Source: JAMXLO01 sp963726125 (lineage in GTDB: Bacteria; Pseudomonadota; Alphaproteobacteria; Acetobacterales; Acetobacteraceae). From it: a DNA stretch of 64,000 nt. The stretch covers positions 620,001 through 684,000 of the forward strand of contig CAVSBG010000005.1 of assembly GCA_963726125.1 (NCBI GenBank), read 5' to 3'. Both the position numbers and the translations under genes were made by a program. The notes under the pieces are model-generated. The model was not told the origin of the DNA, ran no database searches, and worked only from the letters and a program-made list of their open reading frames with translations. Positions 1 to 8,787 of the stretch are shown here, in pieces (position 1 is the stretch's first letter; each line of letters starts with the position of its first letter).

Positions 1-101
1 CTTGGCTATGCTCGCAATGGCACAGTCGGGGATGGAACGGCAGTGCCGATTACCGGTGCCGATGCTAGACCATCCGGACGCACAACGACATGGAGGCGCA
101 G

Positions 102-875
102 GTGGCGTATCAACCGTTCGATCTGACCGGCAAGGTGGCTGTGGTCACCGGCGGCAATCGCGGCATCGGGTTCGGCATCGCCCAGGCGGTGGCTGAGGCG
201 GGAGCCGACGTTGCGATCTGGGGCACCAACGCCGAGAAGAACGCGGAAGCGCGCGATGCGCTGGCGAAGACTGGTCGCCGGGTGCTGGCGCTGCAATGCG
301 ATGTCGGTGACGAGGCAGCGGTGGATACGGCGTTTGCCCGGACGGTTCAGGAGATGGGACGGGTTGATGGGTGCTTTGCCAATGCCGGCATCGGCGGCGG
401 CGGGGCGAAGTCGTTCCTGGAGATGAGCAGCGAACTTTGGCACCGGGTGCTGCGGGTCAATCTCGATGGGGCGTTCTATACGTTTCGCGCGGCGGCACGA
501 CATATGGTGGAGCGCGGCGGCGATGGGGTGTTGGTGGGCACCGCATCGCTGGCGGCGATCGAAGGGTCGCCTCGCAGCGAGCATTACGCGGCGACCAAAG
601 GCGGGTTGATCTCGATGGTGCGCAGCCTTGCCGTGGAGTTTGCGCGCTACAACGTGCGCGCGCATGCGATCCTGCCGGGATGGATCGAGACCGACATGAC
701 CCAGCGGCTCACCAGCAACGAGACGTTCCATGGCAAGGTGATGCCGCGGATACCGATGCGGCGGTGGGGACGCGGCGAAGATTTCGGCGGGATCGCGGTG
801 TACCTGATGAGCTCGGCGGCGCGCTACCACACCGGGGACACGTTCGTGATCGATGGTGGGTATTCGCTGTTCTGA
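102..875 (+). CDS. SDR family NAD(P)-dependent oxidoreductase
   Basis: A 257-residue short-chain dehydrogenase/reductase of classical size, expected to be a cytosolic NAD(P)-dependent alcohol/ketone oxidoreductase. The N-terminal dinucleotide motif TGGNRGIG follows DLTGKVAVV, an NAG motif lies near residue 91, and the catalytic pair is Tyr162/Lys166 in HYAATKGG. I chose GTG at 102 because GGAGG lies five bases upstream of it and the protein then begins eight residues before the Rossmann strand. ATG at 90 in the same frame adds four residues and has no clear ribosome site. The next gene, mmsA, follows after 81 bp, so the two may share a catabolic pathway, but the substrate cannot be read from sequence. 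Confidence 0.9.
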   Translation: MAYQPFDLTGKVAVVTGGNRGIGFGIAQAVAEAGADVAIWGTNAEKNAEARDALAKTGRRVLALQCDVGDEAAVDTAFARTVQEMGRVDGCFANAGIGGGGAKSFLEMSSELWHRVLRVNLDGAFYTFRAAARHMVERGGDGVLVGTASLAAIEGSPRSEHYAATKGGLISMVRSLAVEFARYNVRAHAILPGWIETDMTQRLTSNETFHGKVMPRIPMRRWGRGEDFGGIAVYLMSSAARYHTGDTFVIDGGYSLF

Positions 876-956
876 GCGGAGCGGTGGGGCGCGCTCTAGG
901 CGACAAGGTGAAATCGTCCTAAGCCCGCGCCAGCACTATTTCATAGGGAGGCGGTC

Positions 957-2453
957 ATGAAAGAGATCGGCCATTTCATCGCAGGCAAGCCGGTTGCCGG
1001 CACCAGCGGAAAGTTCGGCGACGTGTTCAATCCCGCGGCCGGCGAGGTCATCGCCAAGGTCGCGCTGGCCGATGCCTCGGAGGTCAGCAAAGCCGTTGCG
1101 GCGGCGACTGCAGCCTGGCCGGCATGGGCCGCGACGCCGCCACTGCGCCGCGCACGCGTGATGTTCAAGTTGAAGGAGTTGCTGGAGCGCGACCGCAAGG
1201 AGTTGTCCGCGATCATCACCGCGGAGCATGGCAAGGTGTTGTCGGATGCCGACGGTGAAGTGCAGCGCGGGCTGGAGGTGGTGGAGTTTGCCTGCGGCAT
1301 TCCACATCTGCTGAAGGGCGAGTTCACCGAAGCTGTCGGCACCGGTATCGATGCGTGGTCGATCCGTCAGCCGCTCGGCGTGGTCGCGGGCATCACGCCG
1401 TTCAACTTTCCCCTGATGGTGCCGCTGTGGATGATCCCGGTGGCGCTGGCGTGCGGCAACTGCTTCATCCTGAAGCCGTCGGAGAAGGACCCGTCCGCGT
1501 CATTGAAGCTCGCCGCGTTGATTGCCGAGGCCGGCATCCCGGATGGCGTGTTCCAGGTGGTGCAGGGCGCGCGCGAGGCGGTCGAGGCGATCCTGGCGCA
1601 TCCCGACATCGCCGCGATCAGCTTCGTGGGTTCCACCGCGATCGCCGAGACGATCTATCGGGGCGGCACGTCGCACGGCAAGCGCGTGCAGGCGTTGGGC
1701 GGGGCGAAGAACCACCTGGTGGTGATGCCGGATGCCGATATCGACGATGCGGTGGATGCGCTGATGGGTTCGGCATACGGCGCGGCGGGCGAGCGCTGCA
1801 TGGCGGTGTCGGTCGCGGTGGCGGTGGGGTCCGCCGGCGATGCGCTGGTGCGCAAGCTGGAGCCTCGGGTGCGGGCGCTGAAGATCGGGCCGGGCACCGA
1901 TCCGGACGCCGAGATGGGGCCGCTGGTGACGCGCGAGCATCGGGAGAAGGTGCAGGGATACATCGACCTCGGGGTGAAGGAGGGCGCGAAGCTGGTGGTC
2001 GATGGCCGTGGGCTGTCGTTGCAGGGTTATGAGAACGGATATTTCCTGGGTGGGTCGCTGTTCGACAATGTCAGTACGGACATGCGTATCTACAAGGATG
2101 AGATCTTCGGTCCCGTGCTCGGCGTGGTGCGTACGCCCGATCTTGCTGGGGCGGTGCAGATGGTGAACGCGCATGAGTACGGCAACGGCGTTGCGATCTT
2201 CACCTCGGATGGCGGAGCGGCACGCGATTTCGCTGCGGGGATCAACATCGGGATGGTCGGGGTGAATGTGCCGATACCGGTGCCGATGGCGTTCCACTCG
2301 TTCGGGGGGTGGAAGCACTCGCTGTTCGGCGATCACCATGTCTACGGGCCCGAGGGGGTGCGGTTCTACACGCGCTACAAGGCGATCACCCAGCGCTGGC
2401 CGACCGGGGCACGGCGCGGGGCGGAGTATGTGATGCCGACGTTGGGGAGGTAA
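957..2453 (+). CDS. mmsA: CoA-acylating methylmalonate-semialdehyde dehydrogenase
   Basis: A 498-residue aldehyde dehydrogenase of the MmsA/IolA branch, which converts methylmalonate semialdehyde (valine or thymine breakdown) or malonate semialdehyde to propionyl- or acetyl-CoA with NAD+. The family signature GAAGERCMAV holds the catalytic Cys281. GITPFNFPLMVPLWM and the C-terminal KHSLFGDHHVYGPEGVRFYTR block are typical of this branch rather than of general aldehyde dehydrogenases. A GGAGG site precedes the ATG. The length is normal for the family. The upstream SDR may supply the semialdehyde, as 3-hydroxyisobutyrate dehydrogenase does in valine operons, but that is inference. Confidence 0.93.
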   Translation: MKEIGHFIAGKPVAGTSGKFGDVFNPAAGEVIAKVALADASEVSKAVAAATAAWPAWAATPPLRRARVMFKLKELLERDRKELSAIITAEHGKVLSDADGEVQRGLEVVEFACGIPHLLKGEFTEAVGTGIDAWSIRQPLGVVAGITPFNFPLMVPLWMIPVALACGNCFILKPSEKDPSASLKLAALIAEAGIPDGVFQVVQGAREAVEAILAHPDIAAISFVGSTAIAETIYRGGTSHGKRVQALGGAKNHLVVMPDADIDDAVDALMGSAYGAAGERCMAVSVAVAVGSAGDALVRKLEPRVRALKIGPGTDPDAEMGPLVTREHREKVQGYIDLGVKEGAKLVVDGRGLSLQGYENGYFLGGSLFDNVSTDMRIYKDEIFGPVLGVVRTPDLAGAVQMVNAHEYGNGVAIFTSDGGAARDFAAGINIGMVGVNVPIPVPMAFHSFGGWKHSLFGDHHVYGPEGVRFYTRYKAITQRWPTGARRGAEYVMPTLGR

Positions 2454-3168
2454 GTGGCCAGGTCCCCAACTTCGGAATGTGGCGCCAAGACTTTCACCTG
2501 ACCTCCGCTGATCGACCTCGCAACCAAAGCTGATGCTGCCGGCCGCAGCGATCTGGGCTATTGGTGTTGGCGATCGTATATACGTTGGCCACGATCACCG
2601 CGTTCCAGAAGGTTCCAATGGTGCTGAGGGTCCGGCCCGAGGCGGTGTGCTGCCGGTATTCGTGATGGTCCGGTCCTCTGTAGATCCCTCAATCGCTGAT
2701 GACCGCGGGCGCCCCAATGCTGAGCGTCGCATGCACCGGAGCGGTGAGCGCGAGTAGGAATTTCATCTGCCCAATTCGCCTGGATCGGTCGCTGACGACC
2801 ACCCAACATCGGCCACCGCCTCTGAAGGATACCGCGGATAAGGAGGGGCGCCGGTCGCGGCGGCGCAATTTCCGGTGATCCCTTGGCGGGACACTGTAGC
2901 CTCCGAGGAATTTGCGGAAGCATTGGCCGCATTTGGCGTGACTCTGATCAGATGGCGTACGGTTTTTGCTCAATTGCTTGAAATGGCTCCACAAGCAGAC
3001 GTGAGACCGCTGAAGACGCTCACTAATCAATCGAGATTCCGACTGACGTCAGTCCAAATTTGCTGGATAACGTGCCAATTTGCTGAATTTTAGGGCAATG
3101 CGGCATTTGGCATGGTGTTTGCTGCAACTCTGCCATTCCGGGACAACATAAGAACAAGGGGCTTCACC
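2454..3168. other. intergenic region without a recognisable gene
   Basis: About 715 bp between mmsA and the ABC importer operon. Short open frames exist on both strands but none has a protein I recognise or a convincing ribosome site. Base composition drops toward AT in the last 200 bp (about 2900-3160), which fits a promoter region for the downstream operon. I cannot place -35/-10 boxes with confidence. Confidence 0.5.
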
Positions 3169-4701
3169 ATGAGCGATGTATCGCCGCGTCCGGGTCTCAC
3201 GCGCCGGACCGTTCTTGCCACCGCCGGCGCGACCGCCTTGGCGACCGGCTTCGCACCGGCGCGGGCCGCCGAAGGCACTACCCTACGCGTCGCGTATCCG
3301 TTGCCGGTCGGCACGCTCGATCCGGCCAAGTTCCGTGTCGGGGGCCTTGAGTACAACTACGCTCATTGCGTGTTCAATCGCCTGACAGCGCAGGACAACA
3401 AGCTGCAGGTCATCCCCGATCTGGCGCAAAGCTGGGACGTCAGCGAGGACCTGAAGGTCTACACATTCCACCTCCGTTCAGGCGTCAAATTCCACAACGG
3501 CAAGCCATTCACGGCGGCCGATGTCCTGTTCACTTACTCGCGGCTCAGGGACAAGGAGGTCGCCTCCGTCCTGCGCGCCGCGCTCGGCGTTGTCGATAAG
3601 ATCGAGGCCGTCGATCCGCTGACCGTGAAGTTCACGCTGTCGTCGCCTTATTCGGATCTCGCCGCCGTCGTTGCCCAATACCAGGCGCAGATCCTGTGCG
3701 AATCGACGAAGGACACGCTCACCACCAAGCCGAACGGTACGGGACCGTTCCGTTTCGTCGAATACCAGCCGGGCAATCAGTTGGTGGTGGAGAAGAACCC
3801 GGACTACTTCGTGCCCGGTTCGCCCAAGGTCGATCGCGTCGTTATGCGCATTATTCCGGAATACACCACGTCGGTCGCAGGGTTGGAGAACGGGGAACTC
3901 GACCTGATCTACGATCTACCGCCCGAGCAGATCGATCAGCTCAAGGACAGCAAGGTATCGCGCATCGAGGAGGTCGCGTGCGGTAGTTGGGAAGGCATCA
4001 TCCTCAATAACGCGTTCAAGCCGTTCGACGACCCGCGCGTACGCCAGGCCTTCATCAAGATCGTCGATCGGCAGGCGTTCACCGACATCGCCATGTTTGG
4101 CCACGGCACGCCCACGGTCACGCCGATTCCGCCAACACATCCGTTTTTCCGCGCGGACCTGCTGACGCCGCCCGACATCCCCGGCGCCAAGAAGCTGCTG
4201 GCAGAGGCTGGTTACCCCAATGGGTTCCCAATCGAGATGGTCATCGCGACCGGCTCGCCGTGGGAGGAACGGCTTGGCACCGCCTTCCGGGACGCAGCCA
4301 AACAGGTTGGCGTGACAGTATCGCTACGCATCGTGCCGGGCGATAAGTTCGATACCGAAATGGAGGGAAAGGCTCCGTTCAGCGTCGATGGCTTCTTCGG
4401 CCGCCCCACGCCGGACACCATGGTGTACGCTTGGTACCACAGCAGCGGATCCTGGAACAATACACTGTGGCACTACAACAACCCCGAGGTGGACAAGATC
4501 CTTGATACCGCGCGCGCCACCGGCGACAAGGAGCTGCAGAGGAAGCTGTACGGCCAGTTCCAGGAAATTGTCGCCAAGGACGGCCCGGGCTGTCTGGTGT
4601 TCGTTCGCAACTTCGCCTGCGGCGTCAGCAAGAAGGTGCAGGGCTTCACAGGCTCGCCGCAGATGTGGGTAGACATCAACAACGTGTCGCTGAGCGCATG
4701 A
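3169..4701 (+). CDS. ABC transporter substrate-binding protein, peptide/nickel family 5
   Basis: A 510-residue periplasmic binding protein of the SBP family 5 (DppA/OppA/NikA type), the ligand-capturing part of an ABC importer. The N-terminus has a twin-arginine-like signal, LTRRTVLATAGATAL, followed by an Ala-rich cleavage region (ARAAEG). Family landmarks are LAQSWDVSEDLKVYTFHLR, FHNGKPFTAADV and NGTGPFRF. I use ATG 3169 because AAGGGG precedes it at normal distance and it places the signal peptide correctly; an upstream ATG at 3112 adds 19 implausible residues. It is first in an operon with two permeases, a double ATPase and a flavin monooxygenase. Confidence 0.9.
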   Translation: MSDVSPRPGLTRRTVLATAGATALATGFAPARAAEGTTLRVAYPLPVGTLDPAKFRVGGLEYNYAHCVFNRLTAQDNKLQVIPDLAQSWDVSEDLKVYTFHLRSGVKFHNGKPFTAADVLFTYSRLRDKEVASVLRAALGVVDKIEAVDPLTVKFTLSSPYSDLAAVVAQYQAQILCESTKDTLTTKPNGTGPFRFVEYQPGNQLVVEKNPDYFVPGSPKVDRVVMRIIPEYTTSVAGLENGELDLIYDLPPEQIDQLKDSKVSRIEEVACGSWEGIILNNAFKPFDDPRVRQAFIKIVDRQAFTDIAMFGHGTPTVTPIPPTHPFFRADLLTPPDIPGAKKLLAEAGYPNGFPIEMVIATGSPWEERLGTAFRDAAKQVGVTVSLRIVPGDKFDTEMEGKAPFSVDGFFGRPTPDTMVYAWYHSSGSWNNTLWHYNNPEVDKILDTARATGDKELQRKLYGQFQEIVAKDGPGCLVFVRNFACGVSKKVQGFTGSPQMWVDINNVSLSA

Positions 4702-4719
4702 CGCGCGGCGGTTGACGCC

Positions 4720-5676
4720 GTGGCCAGCTACGCGCTGCGTCGCCTGGGCACCGTGGTGTTCATCCTGGTGGTGATGTCACTGCTGGTGTTCCTGGCGACA
4801 CACGCACTTCCGTCGAACACGGCGGCGCTGATCCTTGGCCAGTATCGTACGCCGGAGACCGTGGCTGCGCTCGAGCATAAACTTGGCCTCGACCTGCCGT
4901 TGCCGGTGCAATACTGGAATTGGGCACGGGATATACTTCATGGCGACCTGGGTCAGTCGCTGGTGATGGAACGGCCGATCGCTCCGATGCTCTGGGAAGC
5001 GTTCGGTCGCTCCGCCATCCTGGCCGTCGCCGCAATGGTGGTTGTTGCCTCAATCGGGGTCACGATGGGGGTCGTAGCGGCGGTCTGGCGCGGACGCTGG
5101 CCGGACCATGCCGTTTCGGTATTCGCCTATCTCGGCATCTCGGTGCCGGAGTTCTACTGGGGCCTGGTGCTGATACTGGTGTTCGCCAGTACTTTCCATC
5201 TGCTGCCGGCATCCGGTATCGGCAACCTTAGCGACGGGCTGGGCCACTATATATCGTTCCTGGTGCTGCCGGTGGTGACGCTTGCATTGGGCTATCTCGC
5301 CCACGTGTCGCGGCTGACCCGCTCCAGCATGGCCGAGCAAATGGACAGCATGTACGTGAAGGTCGCACGGGCACGCGGCTTGCCGGAGCGCGTGGTCATC
5401 GTGCGTCATGCGCTGCGCAACGCACTGCTGCCTACGATCACCGTGCTGGCACAGGATTTCGGTTTTCTGATCGGCGGTATCGTTGCGATTGAAACCATCT
5501 TTGCTTACCCTGGGCTGGGCCGGTTGCTGATCTTTGCATTGCAACGGCAGGACCTGCCACTGATGCAGGCGGCAATCCTGGTGCTGACCGCGGTGTTCTG
5601 CCTGGCCAATCTTGGCGCCGACCTGCTGTATGGGATTGCCAATCCGCGGATTCGTTATGGTGGCGCGGTTGGCTGA
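4720..5676 (+). CDS. ABC transporter permease, DppB/OppB type
   Basis: A 318-residue inner-membrane permease of the peptide/nickel importer class, with six predicted membrane segments. The first segment lies at residues 8-28 (VFILVVMSLLVFLATHALP). The conserved LGLDLPLPVQYWNW block and the EAA loop with VARARGLPERVVIVRHALRNALLPTIT, which contacts the ATPase, identify the family. The start is GTG, 18 bp after the binding-protein stop, and the next permease starts inside its 3' end, so the genes are translationally coupled. Confidence 0.9.
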   Translation: MASYALRRLGTVVFILVVMSLLVFLATHALPSNTAALILGQYRTPETVAALEHKLGLDLPLPVQYWNWARDILHGDLGQSLVMERPIAPMLWEAFGRSAILAVAAMVVVASIGVTMGVVAAVWRGRWPDHAVSVFAYLGISVPEFYWGLVLILVFASTFHLLPASGIGNLSDGLGHYISFLVLPVVTLALGYLAHVSRLTRSSMAEQMDSMYVKVARARGLPERVVIVRHALRNALLPTITVLAQDFGFLIGGIVAIETIFAYPGLGRLLIFALQRQDLPLMQAAILVLTAVFCLANLGADLLYGIANPRIRYGGAVG

Positions 5677-6527
5677 CGCCATCGCTCTGGTTGAGGTCGC
5701 ACCGCGGCGGGCACGGTTGCCTGGCGCATTGAAGGTCGGCGCCACCATCGTGCTGGTGCTGCTGATCACCGCCGCGCTGGCGCAGGTCATCGCACCCTAT
5801 CCGTTCGACCAAATGCATATCCGCGACCGCTTCTCGCCGCCCAGCCTGCACTACCTGGCGGGCACCGACGAATATGGCCGCGACGTGTTCAGCCGCGTCC
5901 TGATCGGATCGCAATTGTCGTTTCTGCTTGGCGTCATCGCCACACTGATCAGCATGGGCATCGGCGTGCCGCTCGGAATGCTGGCGGGCTACCGACGCGG
6001 CCTGACCGACGAAGTGATCATGCGCGTGCTGGACATCATGCTGGCGTTCCCACCGATCATGCTGGTGCTGCTGATCATCGCAATCACGCCACCCAGTTTG
6101 CTCAAGACCGCCTTTGCTATCGGCATCCTTTCAGCGCCGCCGATCGGGCGGGTGACGCGCAGCATTACGCTCGATCTGATGAGCGGTGAGTTCATGGAGG
6201 CCGCGCGCGCACGCGGCGAACGCCTGCACTACGTGTTGTGGCGCGAGCTGCTGCCGAACGTCTGGCCGGTGCTGATGGTGGAAGCAAGCCTGCGGGTGGT
6301 GTTCTCAATTCTGCTTGGGGCAGTACTCGAGTTTTCTCGGCTTCGGTGTGCAGCCGCCCGCCGCCGACTGGGGCCTGATGATCAGCAACGGCCGTGCCTT
6401 CGTTGACAAGGCGCCGTGGATCTCGCTCGCCCCCGGCATCGCCATGGGGATCACGGTCGTCGGCATCAGCCTGCTGGGCGACGGCCTTCGCGAGGTGCTG
6501 GATCCGCGCCTGGGGCGAGGACAATGA
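5657..6527 (+). pseudogene. ABC transporter permease, DppC/OppC type, frameshifted
   Basis: The second permease of the importer, with landmarks HYLAGTDEYGRDVFSR, DIMLAFPPIMLVLL and the EAA loop EAARARGERLHYVLWRELLPN. Starting at ATG 5657, the frame runs to about 6329, then loses homology. The last 66 codons (LGFGVQPPAADWGLMISNG to DPRLGRGQ) continue one frame over and end at 6527. Removing one base near 6329, in ctcgag, gives an uninterrupted 289-residue protein of normal length. It overlaps the upstream permease by 20 bp and the downstream ATPase by ATGA. Everything else in the operon is intact, so sequence error is more likely than gene decay. Confidence 0.85.
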
Positions 6528-8767
6528 TCGACGGGGTCGCCTTGGAGCCGCCACTGCTCGATGTCCGCGGCCTTAGTGTCCGCTATGGCGGCACGACCGC
6601 AGTGCGCGACGTGTCGTTTCAACTGCAACCAGGTGAGGCACTCGGCATCGTCGGCGAGTTCGGGTCCGGCAAGAGCAGTATCGCCGGTGCGATCCTCGAT
6701 TTCCTTGGTTCGGCTGCGCGGATCAGCGGCGAGATCGCGTTCCAGGGGCGCGATCTGCTGCTCCTGTCGCGCAACCAGCACCGCGCGATATTGGGCCACA
6801 GGATCGGCTCCGTGTTCCAGGACCCGTTCACTGCGCTCAATCCGGCGCTGCGTGTTGGACGGCAGATCGCGGAACCGATCATTCGTCATCTCGGTCTGAA
6901 GCCGGCCGAGGCGGCACGACGGGCGGTCGCATTGCTGCGCGAGATGGGCATCCATCGCGCCGACGATGTTGCGCGCGCGTTTCCGCATCAGCTCAGCGGC
7001 GGCATGAAGCAGCGGGCACTGATTGCCGCGGCTGTGGCGTGTGAGCCACCGCTGTTGATCCTCGACGAACCGACCACCGCATTGGACGTCACGGTCGAAG
7101 CGCAGATCCTGCGGTTGCTGGCGCGATTGCGGGCGGAGAAGCGAGTCAGTTTGCTGTTTATCAGCCACAACCTGGGCGTAGTGCAGCGACTCTGCGACCG
7201 CGTCGCCGTGATGTACGCTAGCCAGTTCGTCGAGCTTGGCAACGTGCGCGACGTGTTGGAACAGCCGGCGCATCCTTATGGCAAGGGTCTGCTCGCCTCG
7301 CGCCCGCCACTGCGCGCCGCCGCGCGCGGCAGCCGGCTGCCGGCCATCCAAGGGCAGATGCCAAGCGTGCCGCGACCCGATGTGGGATGCGTGTTCGCAC
7401 CGCGTTGCCCGTTCGTTGAAGCGCGCTGCACTGGCGGTGCGCAATTACTGGTGGCTCTTCCGAAGTGTTCTTCCCCGGCCCTTGCGGGAGGGGGTTGGGG
7501 GGAGGGGGCGGCGCCCAAACTGGTGACGCCCCCTCCCCCCAACCCCCTCCCGCAAGGGGAGGGGGAGAATTACTTGTCTCACTTGTCTCACCTCCCTCAG
7601 TCGTCTCACGTCCCTCACCTCGCTCATTGCCCACCCCAGATGCATCTCGCCCGTTGCTGGAAGGCCGACGCGTTGGCGGACTGGCCGCGCCAGGCGGTGG
7701 AAGGCATCGATCAGGGACCATTTCGTGCAGGCAACGCACTGGTGAACGTCACGCGGGTGCGGAAGACCTTCACCACGCGTCGCGGCCTGGCGGCTTGGCG
7801 AGTGTCGGTCGTCCACGGCCGGCCACGCCTGCACTACGAACCTGTGCGGGTGCAGGCCGTGGATGGCGTGTCGCTGTCGATCTCGCCGGGAGAGGTGCTG
7901 GGCCTTGTTGGCGAAAGCGGTTGCGGCAAGTCAACGCTCGGCCGTCTGGCGCTGCGATTGTTGAGCAACACCGACGGCAGTGTTGAATTCGATGGCGCTG
8001 ATCTGAGTTTGGTCTCCGGCGCGGATCTCAGTTCCGTCCGCAAGCAGGCGCAGATCGTGTTCCAGAACGTGGGTTCGTCGCTGAACCCAAGACTCTCGGT
8101 TGGTGAGGCGCTGGAACGGCCACTTGTACTGTTCGGCCTCGCGAAGCCGCATGAGCGCCGGCACCGCGTTGAGGAACTGCTCGATATGGTGCGCCTGCCG
8201 CCATCGTATCGGCTGCGCTACCCACATCAGCTCAGCGGTGGTGAACGTCAGCGCGTCGCAATTGCGCGCGCGCTCGCGACTGAGCCACGTTTCATAGTCT
8301 GCGATGAGCCGGTATCCGCGCTGGACGTGTCGGTCCAGGCAACGATCGTCAACCTGCTGGCGGATTTGCGCGATAGGTTCGGTCTCGCGTACCTGTTCAT
8401 CTCGCACGATTTGGCGGTTGTCGCGCAGCTCTCCGATCGCGTCGCAGTGATGTATCGGGGATGTATCTGCGAGACCGGCACCCCGGCCGAACTGCTGGCA
8501 TCACCGCGGCACCCGTATACACGCATGCTGCTCGCGGCGGTGACTGACGACGCGCCCGACGACGAGAGGCCATCCGGTGATGTGGTCGAGGCCGCAACTT
8601 CTGGCTGCGCCTTTGCCGCGCGCTGCCCGCATTGCCTGCCATCGGTGTGTGAAACGTCCGCGCCGTCACTGCGAACTGTCGCGGCCTCGCATGAAGTGGC
8701 TTGCCACCTCGATCCGGTCCCCGAACCGCGGCGCAATGCCGCGCTGCTGCCCTCGATTGCCGTTTAA
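6524..8767 (+). CDS. double ABC transporter ATP-binding protein (DppD-DppF fusion)
   Basis: A 747-residue protein carrying both ATPase domains of a peptide-type importer in one chain. Domain 1 (about residues 8-260) has Walker A GEFGSGKSS, signature LSGGMKQR and Walker B LLILDEPTTALD. Domain 2 (about 405-680) has GESGCGKST, LSGGERQR and FIVCDEPVSALD. Each is followed by a Cys-rich oligopeptide-type tail: CVFAPRCPF after domain 1 and GCAFAARCPHC after domain 2. ATG 6524 overlaps the permease stop. Between the domains, about residues 315-375 are encoded by a GC-rich palindrome and a Ser-His-Leu-rich stretch that do not look like normal ABC sequence. Domain fusions of this kind are known in the family; the inserted repeat is the odd part. 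Confidence 0.9.
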   Translation: MIDGVALEPPLLDVRGLSVRYGGTTAVRDVSFQLQPGEALGIVGEFGSGKSSIAGAILDFLGSAARISGEIAFQGRDLLLLSRNQHRAILGHRIGSVFQDPFTALNPALRVGRQIAEPIIRHLGLKPAEAARRAVALLREMGIHRADDVARAFPHQLSGGMKQRALIAAAVACEPPLLILDEPTTALDVTVEAQILRLLARLRAEKRVSLLFISHNLGVVQRLCDRVAVMYASQFVELGNVRDVLEQPAHPYGKGLLASRPPLRAAARGSRLPAIQGQMPSVPRPDVGCVFAPRCPFVEARCTGGAQLLVALPKCSSPALAGGGWGEGAAPKLVTPPPPNPLPQGEGENYLSHLSHLPQSSHVPHLAHCPPQMHLARCWKADALADWPRQAVEGIDQGPFRAGNALVNVTRVRKTFTTRRGLAAWRVSVVHGRPRLHYEPVRVQAVDGVSLSISPGEVLGLVGESGCGKSTLGRLALRLLSNTDGSVEFDGADLSLVSGADLSSVRKQAQIVFQNVGSSLNPRLSVGEALERPLVLFGLAKPHERRHRVEELLDMVRLPPSYRLRYPHQLSGGERQRVAIARALATEPRFIVCDEPVSALDVSVQATIVNLLADLRDRFGLAYLFISHDLAVVAQLSDRVAVMYRGCICETGTPAELLASPRHPYTRMLLAAVTDDAPDDERPSGDVVEAATSGCAFAARCPHCLPSVCETSAPSLRTVAASHEVACHLDPVPEPRRNAALLPSIAV
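7479..7558. repeat. perfect 32-bp-arm palindrome inside the ABC ATPase gene
   Basis: Two arms, 7479-7510 and 7527-7558, are exact reverse complements across 32 bp and flank a 16-base loop. The arms consist of cccttgcgggaggggg-type sequence. They resemble the GC-rich REP-like palindromes often found between genes in alphaproteobacteria, and a related imperfect copy lies at 12585-12623. Here the element is inside a reading frame, contains no stop in that frame, and is read as a Gly/Pro-rich linker. The following bases (about 7570-7640) are a degenerate tandem of tctcac/cctcac units, read as repeated Ser-His-Leu. Confidence 0.9.
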
Positions 8768-8787
8768 CTGCGAAAGGACTCCCCGAC

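Noticed and set aside
6..830. Long minus-strand open frame of 274 codons opposite the first SDR gene
   Set aside because: It is the GC-rich shadow of the plus-strand SDR, whose motifs are complete; the minus-strand product is Arg/His-rich with no family features.
2558..3030. Possible small protein genes in the 2.5-3.1 kb spacer, including a minus-strand start MKFLLALTAPVHAT that resembles a signal peptide
   Set aside because: The frame stops after 25 codons and no family or ribosome site supports any of the alternatives.
6300..6340. Programmed ribosomal frameshifting in the DppC-type permease
   Set aside because: There is no slippery heptamer with a downstream structure at the break, and similar +1 breaks occur in unrelated genes in the same window.
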